From assembly GCF_022808175.1 (NCBI RefSeq), contig NZ_JALGBX010000004.1, positions 62,001-126,000 of the forward strand: a stretch of DNA of 64,000 nucleotides. Direction: 5' to 3'. The translations under genes and the position numbers were made by a program. The stretch comes from Streptomyces sp. AP-93. GTDB taxonomy: Bacteria > Actinomycetota > Actinomycetes > Streptomycetales > Streptomycetaceae. Shown here piece after piece: positions 63,791 to 64,000 of this stretch. Every line of letters starts with the position of its first letter. The stretch's first letter is position 1. The notes under the pieces are model-generated. The model worked only from the letters and a program-made list of their open reading frames with translations. It was not told the origin of the DNA and made no database searches.

Positions 63791-64000
63791 ATGTCCGAGC
63801 AGCACTCCGGCGCACAGCCGGCCCGTACGGCACTGTCCGCAGACGATCCCCACGAGATCGGCGGCTACCGCCTGCACGCCAGGCTCGGCTCCGGCGGCAT
63901 GGGCGTGGTCTACCTGGCCCACACCCCCGGCGGCCGCCCCATCGCGCTGAAGGCCGTCCGCAGGGAGCTCGCCTCCGATCCCGAGTTCCGCCGGCGGTTC
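63791..64000 (+). CDS. Serine/threonine protein kinase (Pkn-type), N-terminal part
   Basis: 70 residues are visible before the window ends. IGGYRLHARLGSGGMGVVYLAHTPGGRPIALKAVRRELASDPEFRRRF contains the glycine-rich loop GSGGMGVVY and the ATP-binding Lys in ALKAV of Hanks-type kinases. A 22-residue disordered N-terminus precedes it. The rest of the kinase and any sensor domain lie outside the window. Confidence 0.92.
   Translation, partial: MSEQHSGAQPARTALSADDPHEIGGYRLHARLGSGGMGVVYLAHTPGGRPIALKAVRRELASDPEFRRRF

Noticed and set aside
1..64000. tRNA, rRNA, insertion sequences and prophage genes
   Set aside because: Looked for and none could be supported.

Overview
The window is very GC-rich (about 72-75% by eye) with dense actinobacterial codon use, GTG/TTG starts, ATGA/GTGA overlaps, Tat-type exported proteins, many GntR/TetR regulators and one noticed TTA codon. 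All of this points to a Streptomyces (or close relative) chromosome, probably outside the core. No rRNA, tRNA, IS element, prophage or CRISPR array was seen.

Layout. 0-7.5 kb: tail of a serine hydrolase, a tetR-MFS efflux operon with a clear operator, a DUF6158-like protein, a second tetR whose MFS partner is a deletion-riddled pseudogene, a LysR gene, and two truncated genes (SsuD-like monooxygenase and SDR) fused at one deletion junction; then an aminoglycoside-phosphotransferase-like kinase. 7.6-12.5 kb: large secreted GH31 enzyme divergent from a ClC transporter. 12.5-17.3 kb: glycine-betaine ABC transporter (permease-receptor fusion plus ATPase) and a SigB/F-type sigma factor with a repeat-built N-terminus. 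17.5-20.3 kb: a malXY-like PTS permease/aminotransferase pair. 20.5-28.9 kb: exported hydrolases (subtilase with a TTA codon, CBM3-GH16, GH20 hexosaminidase, zinc metalloprotease) with two UTRA-type GntR regulators and visible operators. 29-33 kb: two divergent NIS siderophore synthetases around a 23-bp palindrome, plus a methyltransferase. 33-37 kb: berberine-bridge-like flavoenzyme, S1 protease, AEC permease. 37.2-42 kb: a 14-bp tandem-repeat array in front of a NarL-type two-component system, then an alpha/beta hydrolase and membrane acyltransferase.

42.1-47 kb is the most unusual stretch: a DUF350 membrane protein divergent from a GNAT-ATP-grasp fusion, which converges within 8 bp on a degenerate adenylation domain fused to a four-helix membrane module. 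This could be a membrane-linked amide/peptide ligation system, but no product can be named. 47.1-50 kb: VOC proteins around an ABC exporter driven by a textbook MerR/SoxR-type promoter that appears to give a leaderless mRNA. 50-53.1 kb: a STAND-type ATPase without a DNA-binding domain, read in frame with an upstream frameshifted collagen-like region. 53.3-56.2 kb: gntR, gntK and gntT for gluconate use. 56.2-59.2 kb: a WXG100-like small protein coupled to a hydrolase-like protein lacking its serine, and a P450 coupled to a 23-codon leader ORF. 59.4-64 kb: an unknown protein, a serine-hydrolase relative lacking SxxK, a DUF4436 protein coupled to an agmatine-deiminase-family protein, a TetR-type palindrome, and the start of a Ser/Thr kinase.

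A theme throughout is in-frame expansion of short GC-rich tandem repeats in N-termini and interdomain linkers (sigma factor, histidine kinase, GNAT-ATP-grasp, NIS synthetase, GH20, collagen-like region and others). Functions are inferred from motifs read by eye; no database search was possible.
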